A DNA stretch of 64,000 nucleotides from Leclercia sp. LSNIH1 (GCF_002902985.1 NZ_CP026171.1:124001-188000); one strand, 5' to 3'; shown: positions 36,272 through 44,670, counted from the stretch's first letter. Notes: generated by a model from the sequence alone, not told the origin. Translations and numbers: made by a program.

Positions 36272-36310
36272 ACTATGATCTTCTGAACTTCTATTGTCAA
36301 TACAATAGAA
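36272..36310 (-). promoter_or_regulatory. Promoter with 22-bp palindromic operator
   Basis: Minus strand: -35 TTGACA (36300-36295), 17-bp spacer, -10 CATAGT (36277-36272). Bases 36289-36310 form a perfect palindrome, ttctattgt / acaatagaa around caat. Same geometry and centre as the 34640 operator but with different arms. Confidence 0.8.
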
Positions 36311-36693
36311 AACAACGTTTTGAGGATTTTTTATACAGGACGGATGCTGCGGTAAATTCAGTTGCACACAGTCATTAGCCCCTGCATTTACAGAAGATGG
36401 AGGCGGTTTAATCCAGGAGCTGACATCTTGATATGGACGCCAGCCGTCACAGCATGATTCTGCCCGGGGACACCGCGCCGAGTGTGACCTCCCGCAGACG
36501 GAAGAAGAGCGGGGGAGAATGTGCCCCTTCTCCCTGCGGTGGTCGCTGGGTTCAATATAGGATTGAAATTCCCCGCTTATCGACCAGATGTGGCATGCGA
36601 ACAGGGTAGAATACTATTCCGGATTCACGAATTATCAGCGCCAGCCGGTGACCCGCTGACGTACCCGCTGCAACCTGTGCCGAAGGTGTCGAC
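36311..36693. other. Divergent intergenic region
   Basis: About 380 bases between the leftward operon promoter and a weak rightward small gene. No repeat, hairpin or frame I can support beyond the promoter already listed. Confidence 0.5.
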
Positions 36694-36888
36694 ATGATTA
36701 AAAAGGAATGTATGAAAGAACGTACACAATCCCCGGGTGAGTCGTTTGCTCACGCTGAGTTTATGGAGAAAGTCTTTACCAACTTACGGATGTTTTGTGA
36801 CGCCGAATACCGACGGTTAGCCACAGGTGAGAAAGAAACCCAACAGTCGCAACCGGAAAAGACCATACATTCGCATTATCTCGTGTAA
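36694..36888 (+). CDS. Hypothetical small protein
   Basis: 64 aa (or from ATG 36712), behind GAAGGTG. SFAHAEFMEKVFTNLRMFCDAEYRRL is a plausible helix. No family recognised; modest coding evidence. Confidence 0.45.
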   Translation: MIKKECMKERTQSPGESFAHAEFMEKVFTNLRMFCDAEYRRLATGEKETQQSQPEKTIHSHYLV

Positions 36889-37041
36889 GACCCATGCCGC
36901 CGTATCCTTTCCCGATGGCCGGGCAGATTTAGCCTGGCCCGATTTTAATTCCCTCATTCTACCTGCCCCGCGTTGAGATGTTCGACAGTGATCCCGGTTA
37001 TTCTTTTATAGCGATAGATAGATTGCCATTCCATATTTTGG

Positions 37042-37289
37042 AAAAGTAACTTTAGATGCCTTGTGACGCCGCAGTTCCCCTCTTACTCATCTTCCCTTCA
37101 GCGCATGTAACACCTTTCATGCTGACGGTTCTGCATTATTGTGGGTTCTTGCAGACGGAAAAGTAACTTTTTCGATAAATTCCGGCTTTTTGGTACCCGA
37201 TTTCACACTAAAGTTAAATTTGGCCTCCTTAGCGAAAAATTAAAACGGACGGATCACGTACTATTACCCCGGGAAAAAAAGTTACTTTT
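37042..37289. promoter_or_regulatory. Cluster of three dispersed palindromes upstream of the ParB-like gene
   Basis: Copies at 37042-37054 (one mismatch), 37159-37171 (exact) and 37277-37289 (exact), spaced about 118 bp centre to centre, upstream of the type-A promoter. A type-B-like element (TTAGCG 37229, 24 nt, TACTAT 37259) lies between. This is the densest cluster of the motif in the window. Confidence 0.7.
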
Positions 37290-37301
37290 TTTTTCGCCTC
37301 A

Positions 37302-37334
37302 GGTTATTAGGAAATGAATCGAACCTGGTATTGT
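37302..37334 (+). promoter_or_regulatory. Type-A repeated promoter (copy 4)
   Basis: GGTTATTAGG, with 19 nt between TTATTA and TATTGT (37329-37334), 13 bp after the palindrome at 37277-37289 and 52 bp before the ParB-like start. Confidence 0.6.
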
Positions 37335-37385
37335 TGTGTTGTAGCGAACAACCACCCTAAACGAAAATTTAAAAGGAAGGCCACA

Positions 37386-38591
37386 ATGTCCACTATCGAA
37401 AATGATGTAAAAACCGCTAACAACGATATCAGCCTGCGCACTTACCTGGAGCGTTCCGGTAACGGCGCACGCAAAAGCAATGGTCTGGTCATCAACCCGG
37501 CAGTGGTCGAAGAGGAAGAAGGTTTTAACACCCGTACCGCTGGCATGGGAGAAAGCTACTACTCCTTACCCCACGTGGTAGCCCACCTGAACAGCCTTAA
37601 AGAGTCCTATAAGTCTGAGCCTTTAAGCGTACCAGCTATCGTCGTGCAGGTTCTGAATGGTCGTCCTGTTCTGCGTCAGGGGGCATGTCGTATCCGCGCC
37701 GCCGCTATGGCAAACATCGAGCTGGCAGAGGAAGGGCGTGAACTGATTTCGTTAATTCGCTGCGAGGAGTTTCGCGGTAGCCGCGCCAGTGCCGAACAGT
37801 TTACGCTGGACGGTAACTCTAATCTGGCTCTGTCTGTCGTGGCTGAGGCGCTCTCCATCAAACGGATGGTCGAAGATGCTGAAGAACCTAAAACGTTCGC
37901 AGAACTGGCCAAGCGTCGCGGTAAAACAGAACAGCACCTGCGTCAGATGGTTCGCGTCCTGGACCTGCCTGAAGCCCTCCAGGTTATGCTGGTGACAGGG
38001 GAAGTGAGCATGTATGTCGCGCTGGATGAATATCTCTACAGCGGCGATAAGGCCGTGAATAATATCACCAAAGCCATCGACGTCTATGGCAAGGCGACGG
38101 CCAAAACCCTTAAATTCGTCAAAGCTGGCAACATTGATGCAGCCATGCAGCCGAAAGCGCCGGTCGTGCAGGAAACGAACGCAAACACCCCTGAAACCAC
38201 CGTGACGGAACAAACATCCGTCGAAGGTACTACGGATGAGACCACCCCGCCGCAGCTGGTGGACGGGAATGTTGGGACCAACCCGGAGCCAACTCCGGAA
38301 AACACCCCGGAGCCGAAGGCGAAAGATCCGATCAAAACGCCAGAGCCTAAAACTGTATCGGTCTCCAGCGTACTCAACAAAAAGACCGTGACGACGATTG
38401 CGGACACGGCAATCCCGCTTTTTTCGCGTATTGCGGAAGAAGCAGAACAACGTGCCGCTAAGAACCTCAGCGACGATACGTACACCTTAGTGCTGACCAA
38501 TGATGAGATGAATGCCATCTGTGAAGCCCACGGCAATCTCACGCAGTACCTGCGTAAGCATGCCGAAAAGCAGCAACAGGGCCAGGCATGA
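37386..38591 (+). CDS. Solitary ParB/KorB-like DNA-binding protein
   Basis: ATG 37386 (MSTIENDVK) behind AAAAGGAAGG; 401 aa. The N-terminal part has a ParB-type nuclease/NTPase-like stretch (VVQVLNGRPVLRQGACRIRAAAMAN, where canonical ParB has GERRxRAA). It then has the ParB/KorB HTH (TFAELAKRRGKTEQHLRQMVRVLDLPEALQ) followed by TGEVS. A Pro/Thr/Glu-rich linker (about residues 255-320) leads to a C-terminal domain. ParB proteins bind parS sites and, as KorB of RK2 shows, can also repress dispersed promoters. No ParA ATPase is adjacent, so partition alone is doubtful. The clustered palindromes upstream suggest autoregulation. Confidence 0.8.
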   Translation: MSTIENDVKTANNDISLRTYLERSGNGARKSNGLVINPAVVEEEEGFNTRTAGMGESYYSLPHVVAHLNSLKESYKSEPLSVPAIVVQVLNGRPVLRQGACRIRAAAMANIELAEEGRELISLIRCEEFRGSRASAEQFTLDGNSNLALSVVAEALSIKRMVEDAEEPKTFAELAKRRGKTEQHLRQMVRVLDLPEALQVMLVTGEVSMYVALDEYLYSGDKAVNNITKAIDVYGKATAKTLKFVKAGNIDAAMQPKAPVVQETNANTPETTVTEQTSVEGTTDETTPPQLVDGNVGTNPEPTPENTPEPKAKDPIKTPEPKTVSVSSVLNKKTVTTIADTAIPLFSRIAEEAEQRAAKNLSDDTYTLVLTNDEMNAICEAHGNLTQYLRKHAEKQQQGQA

Positions 38592-38598
38592 TTTTCTG

Positions 38599-38625
38599 AC
38601 CGACCCTCCACCCGGTAGGGTCGGT
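38599..38625 (+). other. Hairpin after the ParB-like gene
   Basis: accgaccct / agggtcggt stem of 9 bp without T-run, 8 bp after the stop. Probably an mRNA stability or attenuation element, since the next gene follows closely. Confidence 0.5.
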
Positions 38626-38655
38626 TACCACCACAGGTCAAGGAGAAACAGGGTA

Positions 38656-38937
38656 ATGAAGAATATCGCGATCAACGTCAGCACGAAGGCACCATTGCAG
38701 ACAGTTAAGGACCCTGTGACCCGGGTCAGCATTCAGTGTACGGCGAAGGATGAGAAGGGCGAAGACGTGGAAGTGAATATTCTCGATCTGGAGCAGCACC
38801 ACACCACCAACGAAATTAAAGTGACTTTTGGCGGCTCCCCCTCCCAGGCGCTGACCATGCTCAGCCGGGTGATGGACGTGCTGCAACAGCAGGCGGACGC
38901 AGAGCTGCAACTGAATTCTTACGCTCGTTTGCAGTAA
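38656..38937 (+). CDS. Hypothetical small protein
   Basis: ATG 38656 behind AGGAGAAAC; 93 aa. Beta-rich N-terminus (AINVSTKAPLQTVKDPVTRV) and a helical C-terminus (GSPSQALTMLSRVMDVLQQQ). Likely in one operon with the ParB-like gene. No family recognised. Confidence 0.65.
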   Translation: MKNIAINVSTKAPLQTVKDPVTRVSIQCTAKDEKGEDVEVNILDLEQHHTTNEIKVTFGGSPSQALTMLSRVMDVLQQQADAELQLNSYARLQ

Positions 38938-39315
38938 ACGTAAAAGGTGAATGATCCGTTTTAATAAGTACCTGCAAACCCCATGGATACCGATTTGACG
39001 AATGGCACACCCATTTATAAATCTTAACCGCCACTGAACAGGCAATAAACAGAGTTATTGTGAACTTACATCCGAGGGAAAATAGGTGGCTACCAGCTTT
39101 TAGGATGGTGATATTCAAATAACTGCAAAATTACGAATTAGCAAGCGTATTGTAGGGAATACATAATGGTAGAATAAGATATGGTTTTAATAATTTACAA
39201 CGCTTAAATCCACATTCGTCCATATTTAATATTTATGGGAATTTAAAAATATATTCAGTGTAGGTTATTAGCTAGCAGGTCGAATTTTATATAATACCAA
39301 AAAACAGGAGGTATT
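38938..39315. other. AT-rich intergenic stretch
   Basis: 378 bases, mostly AT-rich, holding only the type-A promoter at 39263-39295. No gene seen. Confidence 0.6.
39263..39295 (+). promoter_or_regulatory. Type-A repeated promoter (copy 5)
   Basis: GGTTATTAGC, with 19 nt between TTATTA and TATAAT (39290-39295), 21 bp before the 39316 start. Confidence 0.75.
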
Positions 39316-39612
39316 ATGAAAACCAGTCTGGCTTACGCATCTAATTGTTCCGACTCTCTCTATTCCTTTATTTACAAGGCACTGCAACAACGCTCAGGTG
39401 CCGAAAATGAAAGTCTCTATCAGCAGGCTATTTCAGCGTGCCGTACTCCGAAGCAAAAAAAGAAAATGGCCGGTTACTACGCCGGTCCGTGGCAGATGCT
39501 GTTTAACGCCTGGTGTTACAACCGCCTACCCAACATTGCCGTACTGCCCGTGTTGGCACAGCAGTGCTTATCCTTTTTGCAGTGCGAAGAACTGATCGCC
39601 GACTGGCACTAA
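39316..39612 (+). CDS. Hypothetical protein
   Basis: 98 aa behind CAGGAGGT. Helical, with several Cys and aromatic residues (KMAGYYAGPWQMLFNAWCYN). No family recognised. First gene behind the type-A promoter. Confidence 0.65.
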   Translation: MKTSLAYASNCSDSLYSFIYKALQQRSGAENESLYQQAISACRTPKQKKKMAGYYAGPWQMLFNAWCYNRLPNIAVLPVLAQQCLSFLQCEELIADWH

Positions 39613-39661
39613 TCACATTATGTCCTGCTGGTGGATGCTGGCAGGTCTGGAGTACCTTTAA

Positions 39662-40099
39662 ATGTACAGATATGACAGGAACCGGCAGTCGTTCAACCTG
39701 GTCAATGCGCTTCAGCCGGTCTATCGCAACAACGGTGGCGGTTTGTTTGAGTTCGACCGCAGGAAGCAACATGAAACGGCTGATCTCATCTTCGAGGCAC
39801 TGACGTTTTCCCAGGCGCCCGAACTGGAGCTGGCGAAATTTGTCCGTCTTAAATCTGTGCGCCGAATTGCACAGTTTGACGACGGTGAAGTGCGCTATGG
39901 CGTTCACGTTGAACTGGCCGACGCTGTTGATAATAATTCCTTCAGAATTTTCAAAGATGATAATACAGGTGGATTTGATTTTTATTTATTTTCTACTTCA
40001 AATAATGAAGCAGAGCTTGTCCGCTTTAATCTGGATGTCTGTGGTATTCATTTACAGGACATTTTTGAACGGTCAACCGGCTTGTGTCTGTCGTACTGA
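39662..40099 (+). CDS. Hypothetical protein
   Basis: 145 aa, ATG 39662. Alpha/beta, no membrane segment. The C-terminal third (from about 39950) is more AT-rich than the start. No family recognised. 49 bp after 39612, probably the same operon. Confidence 0.6.
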   Translation: MYRYDRNRQSFNLVNALQPVYRNNGGGLFEFDRRKQHETADLIFEALTFSQAPELELAKFVRLKSVRRIAQFDDGEVRYGVHVELADAVDNNSFRIFKDDNTGGFDFYLFSTSNNEAELVRFNLDVCGIHLQDIFERSTGLCLSY

Positions 40100-40124
40100 A
40101 TTATTTATTAAATATTTCACTTCA

Positions 40125-40157
40125 GGTTATTAGCCACGAAACCGATTGTGGAATAAT
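40125..40157 (+). promoter_or_regulatory. Type-A repeated promoter (copy 6)
   Basis: GGTTATTAGCC, with 19 nt between TTATTA and AATAAT (40152-40157), 24 bp before 40181. Confidence 0.7.
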
Positions 40158-40180
40158 AATAAAAAACGACGAGGTGAAAT

Positions 40181-40726
40181 ATGAAAAATCTTAATATTCA
40201 GATTAACGACATCGCAGCAATTAACACACTTGGTGGATCAATGCTGGCGGATATCATCGCCACCCAATATAAAGTAATTGGTGATAACAAAGACACTGCG
40301 GAAATGCCTATGCCGTGTATTGCTTACGGGCAGACCCCTGCAAATATCGACCCAGGCGTCTTCATCAACCGTGTGTACTGCTTGGACAGTCAATCGCTAA
40401 GTGCCAGCCTGCGTTACGAGCTGTTTAACGGACTTGCGAACCAGGCGTTTACCTTCTTCTGCCAGTCGGGCTGGTACGGTGCATTCCGGGTGGTGTCTTT
40501 CCGTGATAACGGACCTGCCGGACTCCTTAATATCGGCATTGTCCATGAGAAGGTGTTAAACGAATTTTGCGCCGATTTTCCCCGGGCTAATGTCAGCGAA
40601 ACCGGCTTTAACTGCGGCATGACGTTTGACCAGATCCGGATGTTTATTTCAGACCGGGCCTATCAGATGCCGCTCTACAACAACCAAGATCACTTCGTTA
40701 AACTCGCGAAACGCCTTGTGGCCTGA
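40181..40726 (+). CDS. Hypothetical protein
   Basis: 181 aa behind CGAGGTG. Soluble alpha/beta protein (QIRMFISDRAYQMPLYNNQDH); no motif recognised. First gene behind type-A promoter copy 6. Confidence 0.65.
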   Translation: MKNLNIQINDIAAINTLGGSMLADIIATQYKVIGDNKDTAEMPMPCIAYGQTPANIDPGVFINRVYCLDSQSLSASLRYELFNGLANQAFTFFCQSGWYGAFRVVSFRDNGPAGLLNIGIVHEKVLNEFCADFPRANVSETGFNCGMTFDQIRMFISDRAYQMPLYNNQDHFVKLAKRLVA

Positions 40727-40771
40727 CACCCAGTGCCAGGCTCAGGCCTGGCCATTATGAAGGAAATGCCC

Positions 40772-41008
40772 ATGAGCGGATTTTTCAGCAACGAATCACC
40801 GTTATCACTGGCTCAAGCCCGCGCCGTTGCCGCCGGTTACCAGAACGTCTTTATCGAAAACCTCCAGCCAGCAGGCCATTTCCAGATTGCCATCCGTAAT
40901 CATCGCGACCACGATCGCCAGCTGATCTGGCGTAACTGGAATTATGAACCCGATGCCTATGATGCGCTCAATAGCCACCTGCAAAGCCACGGACTGAAGG
41001 CCAGCTGA
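40772..41008 (+). CDS. Hypothetical small protein
   Basis: ATG 40772 (MSGFFSNES) behind AAGGAAATG; 78 aa. Contains SPLSLAQARAVAAGYQNVFIENLQ and HDRQLIWRNWNYEPDAYDAL. No family recognised. Followed by a terminator. Confidence 0.65.
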   Translation: MSGFFSNESPLSLAQARAVAAGYQNVFIENLQPAGHFQIAIRNHRDHDRQLIWRNWNYEPDAYDALNSHLQSHGLKAS

Positions 41009-41016
41009 TCAGCACA

Positions 41017-41045
41017 AGAACCCGGTAACTCCGGGTTTCTTTTTA
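41017..41045 (+). terminator. Terminator
   Basis: aacccgg-taact-ccgggtt stem followed by tctttttat. Confidence 0.85.
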
Positions 41046-41364
41046 TGGACTCAGCTGTCAGTGCTGGCAAACGGGGAAGGGAGTCTGGGTCTGCCCGGGG
41101 CCCACAGCTGGTGGTATAAGTCTGACCCGCATGCAGATGGTTTCGCCCGGTGCCGAGATGGCGCCGGGGAACTGAAAAGGTATCTTGCATCCGGAAAGAA
41201 ATCGTCGTGACCTCCCGACCTGCGTGTAGATATGCCTGGCGGATGCCTGCGGTGTGTCGTCTGTAACTGAACTGAGCCATCTTAATTCGCGATCGAGAGA
41301 AAAGGGACGTGCTAGCAAAAATTAAGCGCGAGGGACTTTGATATAAATACTCAGACAATTAACG
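41046..41364. other. Intergenic stretch
   Basis: About 320 GC-rich bases without a supported gene; tttgatataaat near 41338 may be the -10 region for the 41365 gene. Confidence 0.5.
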
Positions 41365-41640
41365 ATGACTCACAGGATTTCACTGGTGCTTATGATTCTC
41401 CATATTGTTTTAACCCTCTATGTGGTTGTATGTCTTTTCTGCTGTCTATTTTTGAGAGCCCGTAATAAAAAGGCACTTTGCCATTCCCAGACCGAAGGGC
41501 GTCGGTATACGCAGGATAGTAAGAGAGGGGGGATTGCCGACGGAAATGGTTCCTTCTTTACCCCCGATACCTCAGGCGGTGATGGTGGATGTGGGGGTGG
41601 TGGTGACGCTGGTGGCGGATGTGGGGGTGGTGGTGATTGA
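41365..41640 (+). CDS. Membrane-anchored protein with Gly/Cys-rich tail
   Basis: 91 aa. One long N-terminal hydrophobic segment (ISLVLMILHIVLTLYVVVCL) with a Cys pair, then a polar middle and a C-terminus of GGDGGCGGGGDAGGGCGGGGD. The tail comes from a 30-base tandem repeat (ggatgtgggggtggtggtga at 41587 and 41617). Similar Gly-rich, Cys-bearing tails end some bacterial membrane proteins (TIGR04222-like). Ribosome site is weak. Confidence 0.55.
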   Translation: MTHRISLVLMILHIVLTLYVVVCLFCCLFLRARNKKALCHSQTEGRRYTQDSKRGGIADGNGSFFTPDTSGGDGGCGGGGDAGGGCGGGGD

Positions 41641-41897
41641 TGCTGTTCGCAGGCGTCCGCTGGTGGGGAGCTATCGACATTGGTAATTTTGACGGTTTTT
41701 TTCGTAAAGGTTGCGGCCGTGGGCTCTGGCTGGTGGGGCGTGAAGTCAGAGAATCTAAATTAAATCCGTCGTGCAGAAAAGTACCTTTTCTGAATCTGTC
41801 AGACGCATCCGGAAAGAAAATATCTCTCGGGGCAGCAAAGGCACGCCGGAGGTGATTTGCAGATTCAAGCGGGAAAGTCTATTTTTCATGCACCGAA

Positions 41898-41929
41898 CCT
41901 ATTTGGGCTGGGACGGAACCTGGTATAAT
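41898..41929 (+). promoter_or_regulatory. Type-A repeated promoter (copy 7)
   Basis: CCTATTTGGGC in place of GGTTATTNGSC, with 19 nt between CTATTT and TATAAT (41924-41929), 23 bp before 41953. The preceding 41641-41897 holds only a one-mismatch palindrome at 41777-41789 and an unconvincing frame. Confidence 0.6.
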
Positions 41930-41952
41930 GGACACATACAAAGGAGGGCATT

Positions 41953-42267
41953 ATGAATACTTTTCTTTACGTACTGGTAGGCTGGATTGTCGTGCTGTAT
42001 CTGGTTAATAAAGTGCGCGAAAAACGCAGCAAAGCGAAAGCGGTTAAAATCCTGGTGAAACGCAATGGCGTTTATCAAGAAGTGGATGCCGTAATGTTGC
42101 CCAAATACCAAGGCAGCGATGTGAGTACAGTTAAGACAGGCAATGAATCAGCCTCGCAATGGTTGAATAAAGAGGATGATATTACTGAACCGGAGTACTA
42201 CAGTGGCGCTTCATTATTGAAGGCAACGAGAGATTTTGAAGCTCAACAAATGGAACAAAAATTCTAG
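41953..42267 (+). CDS. Small membrane-anchored protein
   Basis: 104 aa behind AAAGGAGG. N-terminal helix (TFLYVLVGWIVVLYLVNKV) then a basic stretch and a soluble tail. No family recognised. Confidence 0.65.
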   Translation: MNTFLYVLVGWIVVLYLVNKVREKRSKAKAVKILVKRNGVYQEVDAVMLPKYQGSDVSTVKTGNESASQWLNKEDDITEPEYYSGASLLKATRDFEAQQMEQKF

Positions 42268-42354
42268 CTACACTAGCCAGTTTTCACGACTAGGAACTGT
42301 TAGTTGAACCCTATTCATTCAGATTTAATAGGGTTGGACGGGAGGAGTTTAATA

Positions 42355-42714
42355 ATGACAACGGCCAACGTAACCACCACTACTATCTACCGCTCCGATG
42401 ATATTGTGCCTTTTCGTCGGCCACAGGGCGTTCTGGATAATCGTTATATGCCGCAGGCTTATGCTCTGGTACGGAACTGGGCCAGCAAACCAGCGGAGTA
42501 CGGTTCTGGTGTTCTGGCAACCTACAGACAGGCGGTAGTTAATCTTGCGTATCAGGTTAAAGGGACTCGTGTGATTTTAATTCTGGTTCCCATTGAATGT
42601 GAGCCGGTTGGCGTAATCATGACTGACACAGTCTTATGGCCGTCGCTACCCATTGGGGAGGTCATGCAAATTATGCAGGAAGCATGGCAAAATATTCCGG
42701 TGTTGAATCCATAA
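42355..42714 (+). CDS. Hypothetical protein
   Basis: ATG 42355 (MTTANVTTTT) behind GGGAGGAG; 119 aa, alpha/beta. No family recognised. Ends at a terminator shared with the convergent transfer operon. Confidence 0.65.
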   Translation: MTTANVTTTTIYRSDDIVPFRRPQGVLDNRYMPQAYALVRNWASKPAEYGSGVLATYRQAVVNLAYQVKGTRVILILVPIECEPVGVIMTDTVLWPSLPIGEVMQIMQEAWQNIPVLNP

Positions 42715-42751
42715 AAAAGCCCCGCATAAATTAGCAGGGCTTTTTTTTACT
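42714..42751. terminator. Bidirectional terminator
   Basis: aaaaaagcccc...gggcttttttt: hairpin with A-run on one side and T-run on the other. It ends both the rightward 42355 gene and the leftward transfer operon (the NERD gene's last codons overlap it). Confidence 0.85.
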
Positions 42752-43475
42752 TTGTCGAACCGAATATTTTACCCGGTAGATTCCGAAGAAAGCGCAAAAG
42801 GTTATAGGTAATACGCTGCTCCAATCGCATAGTTGTTTTGTATCTGGTGGTAACGTTGTGGATATGGTCCAGATCAGTATAAAGGCCAGGAGGCTTTCTC
42901 TTTAACTTCAGCTCCCCACGGATATAACTTACTGCCTCAGGCTTGAATACAGTTAACTGGCGCCGCTCAGTGACTTTCCGAACAAAATCACCCATACCCA
43001 TGCAAAGCCAGTCTGGCTTCTCACCTTCAAACTTGCAGGGCCCGTTAATGATGACAACATTGATACACTCCAGTTCGCTGGCGCGTAATGTAGACTGAAT
43101 GGCCTTGATGTGACCGTAGTTTTGCCTGAACGGGTTTTGTAACTTTAGTGTCCCTGACGATTTCCATTTTCGCCAGTGGCTTTCATCCAGCTTCCCATAG
43201 AGCTTTCCAGCATAGTTCTTCTGCTCGATGACGTAGAGCCCATGAGAGGCGATAAGGACGTGATCAATCTGCGTGGTGCCAGTGGCACTAACCGGCAGAG
43301 TTAAATCGCTCAGAAGGCCTTCTGCATCATCAGGAAGGTACGCTTCAATTTGCTTGGCCGTCCTGCGTTCAGCAATGGCTGACGATACGAATCCCATCAA
43401 GCAATAAAGCACAATGAGTACCAGGGCAATAATACTTATTGCTATCACCCGCCACGCCATCAGGATCACGTCCAT
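42747..43475 (-). CDS. NERD-domain membrane protein
   Basis: 242 aa. N-terminal membrane helix (VIAISIIALVLIVLYCLMGF), then a NERD nuclease-related domain (TQIDHVLIASHGLYVIEQKNYAGKLYG, with the D, E and QxK residues of the nuclease-like fold). The C-terminal tail is basic. NERD proteins are probably DNA-processing; the role in transfer is unknown. Last gene of the leftward operon, 1 bp after the S49 gene. Confidence 0.85.
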   Translation of the reverse strand: MDVILMAWRVIAISIIALVLIVLYCLMGFVSSAIAERRTAKQIEAYLPDDAEGLLSDLTLPVSATGTTQIDHVLIASHGLYVIEQKNYAGKLYGKLDESHWRKWKSSGTLKLQNPFRQNYGHIKAIQSTLRASELECINVVIINGPCKFEGEKPDWLCMGMGDFVRKVTERRQLTVFKPEAVSYIRGELKLKRKPPGLYTDLDHIHNVTTRYKTTMRLEQRITYNLLRFLRNLPGKIFGSTK

Positions 43476-43476
43476 C

Positions 43477-44658
43477 TTATTTCACCGTCGGATAGCTGGT
43501 GGCCTGAACAGAATCAAGTAACCGGGAGGTTGTGCCCGCCAGCGTTTCGATGTTGGTTGACAGGCTCATTAACATACCGAGCGCGGAGCGAAGCGATCGT
43601 TGCGGCTCGTTGTACGTTTTGAATGTAGTGGTCGAATACATTTGAGACAGACGCGAACGGACCTCGACTGGTGTCAGGTCACCGTCGATGAGACCGTACT
43701 GGATTGCTTGCTGCGTTGTCCATACCCGGCCGGAATACAGAGCGACAGCATTTGCCTCCGGGCGGCTAATTAGTTTGTAACCCCGGCCTTGCTCAACGTC
43801 CGAAATAAATTTTTCATGCATGGAATCCAGGATTTGCTTCTGCATAAAATCCCGGGTGGCCTCGGAAAGCGGATGATAAGGGTCGAGTGCAGCTTTAAAT
43901 TCCCCTGCTGTGAGCGGCTCATTTTTAACACCGACCGTATCCATGACGCGGGACAGGTTCCAGTGATCCATTCGTACGCCGATCGAGCCGGTCAGAGCGC
44001 TGCTATCTGCATAAATGGCGTCAGCAGGGGACACGGCGTAGTAGCACGCTGAAGCACAAATGCCTTTGACGCTAACGATAATAGGCTTATAGCTGGTTTC
44101 CATATCGGCAATGAAACGGCCACTCCCGGCGGAGAGGACCTCCAGGGTATTGCGTTTCGATTGTTCGGCATTGATATCGTCCTGCGAGCGTGAAGCACTG
44201 GTATCACCCGTATTACGGGTCTTGCTTGCGGATTCCGCATGTGAAATACGTTCAATCTTCTGCTGGTGGCTTCGAAGTGCATTAATCTGGCGATAAATAA
44301 TAATCGCGTCTGAAGGTCCGCCACCACCTGACTCCGCCTCGATAATGACAGCTTTGGCATGCGGGTTGTTGTACGCTTTTGCCAGTGCTGCGGCTATCAC
44401 AGAACCGTCACCGGCCTCTGACCCGGTGCCCATTTCTCCCGATATGCGCACGACGGCAATATGATCCATTCGTCCTTCTGATTCCTGATACTTATCGTAA
44501 ATATTAAAGGCCGAAACCCCTGCTGCTGCTAATGCCAGAAGGGAAATAACCACTTTTGAGGTGGTATGGATTCGGAACATCTTATAAAAACGGTCAGCGT
44601 TCTCATCAAGCGATTCTTTGATATTGGCAGGTGACTTCTTATTTTTACGGTTAAACAT
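43477..44658 (-). CDS. S49-family (SppA/SohB-like) membrane protease
   Basis: 393 aa. One N-terminal membrane helix (VVISLLALAAAGVSAFNIY) anchors a periplasmic Clp-fold domain. Nucleophile Ser lies in KGICASACYYAVSPAD and a later Lys in TAGEFKAALDPYHPL matches the Ser/Lys dyad. An unusual ~50-residue polar insert (KTRNTGDTSASRSQDDINAE) splits the domain. SppA/SohB proteases digest signal peptides or quality-control membrane proteins; a pilus or transfer role is inferred from context. Confidence 0.88.
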   Translation of the reverse strand: MFNRKNKKSPANIKESLDENADRFYKMFRIHTTSKVVISLLALAAAGVSAFNIYDKYQESEGRMDHIAVVRISGEMGTGSEAGDGSVIAAALAKAYNNPHAKAVIIEAESGGGGPSDAIIIYRQINALRSHQQKIERISHAESASKTRNTGDTSASRSQDDINAEQSKRNTLEVLSAGSGRFIADMETSYKPIIVSVKGICASACYYAVSPADAIYADSSALTGSIGVRMDHWNLSRVMDTVGVKNEPLTAGEFKAALDPYHPLSEATRDFMQKQILDSMHEKFISDVEQGRGYKLISRPEANAVALYSGRVWTTQQAIQYGLIDGDLTPVEVRSRLSQMYSTTTFKTYNEPQRSLRSALGMLMSLSTNIETLAGTTSRLLDSVQATSYPTVK

Positions 44659-44670
44659 CTGACCACCTTA

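Noticed and set aside
41637..41855. 72-aa frame after the Gly-rich gene
   Set aside because: Starts inside the previous gene's repeat region, odd composition, no family.
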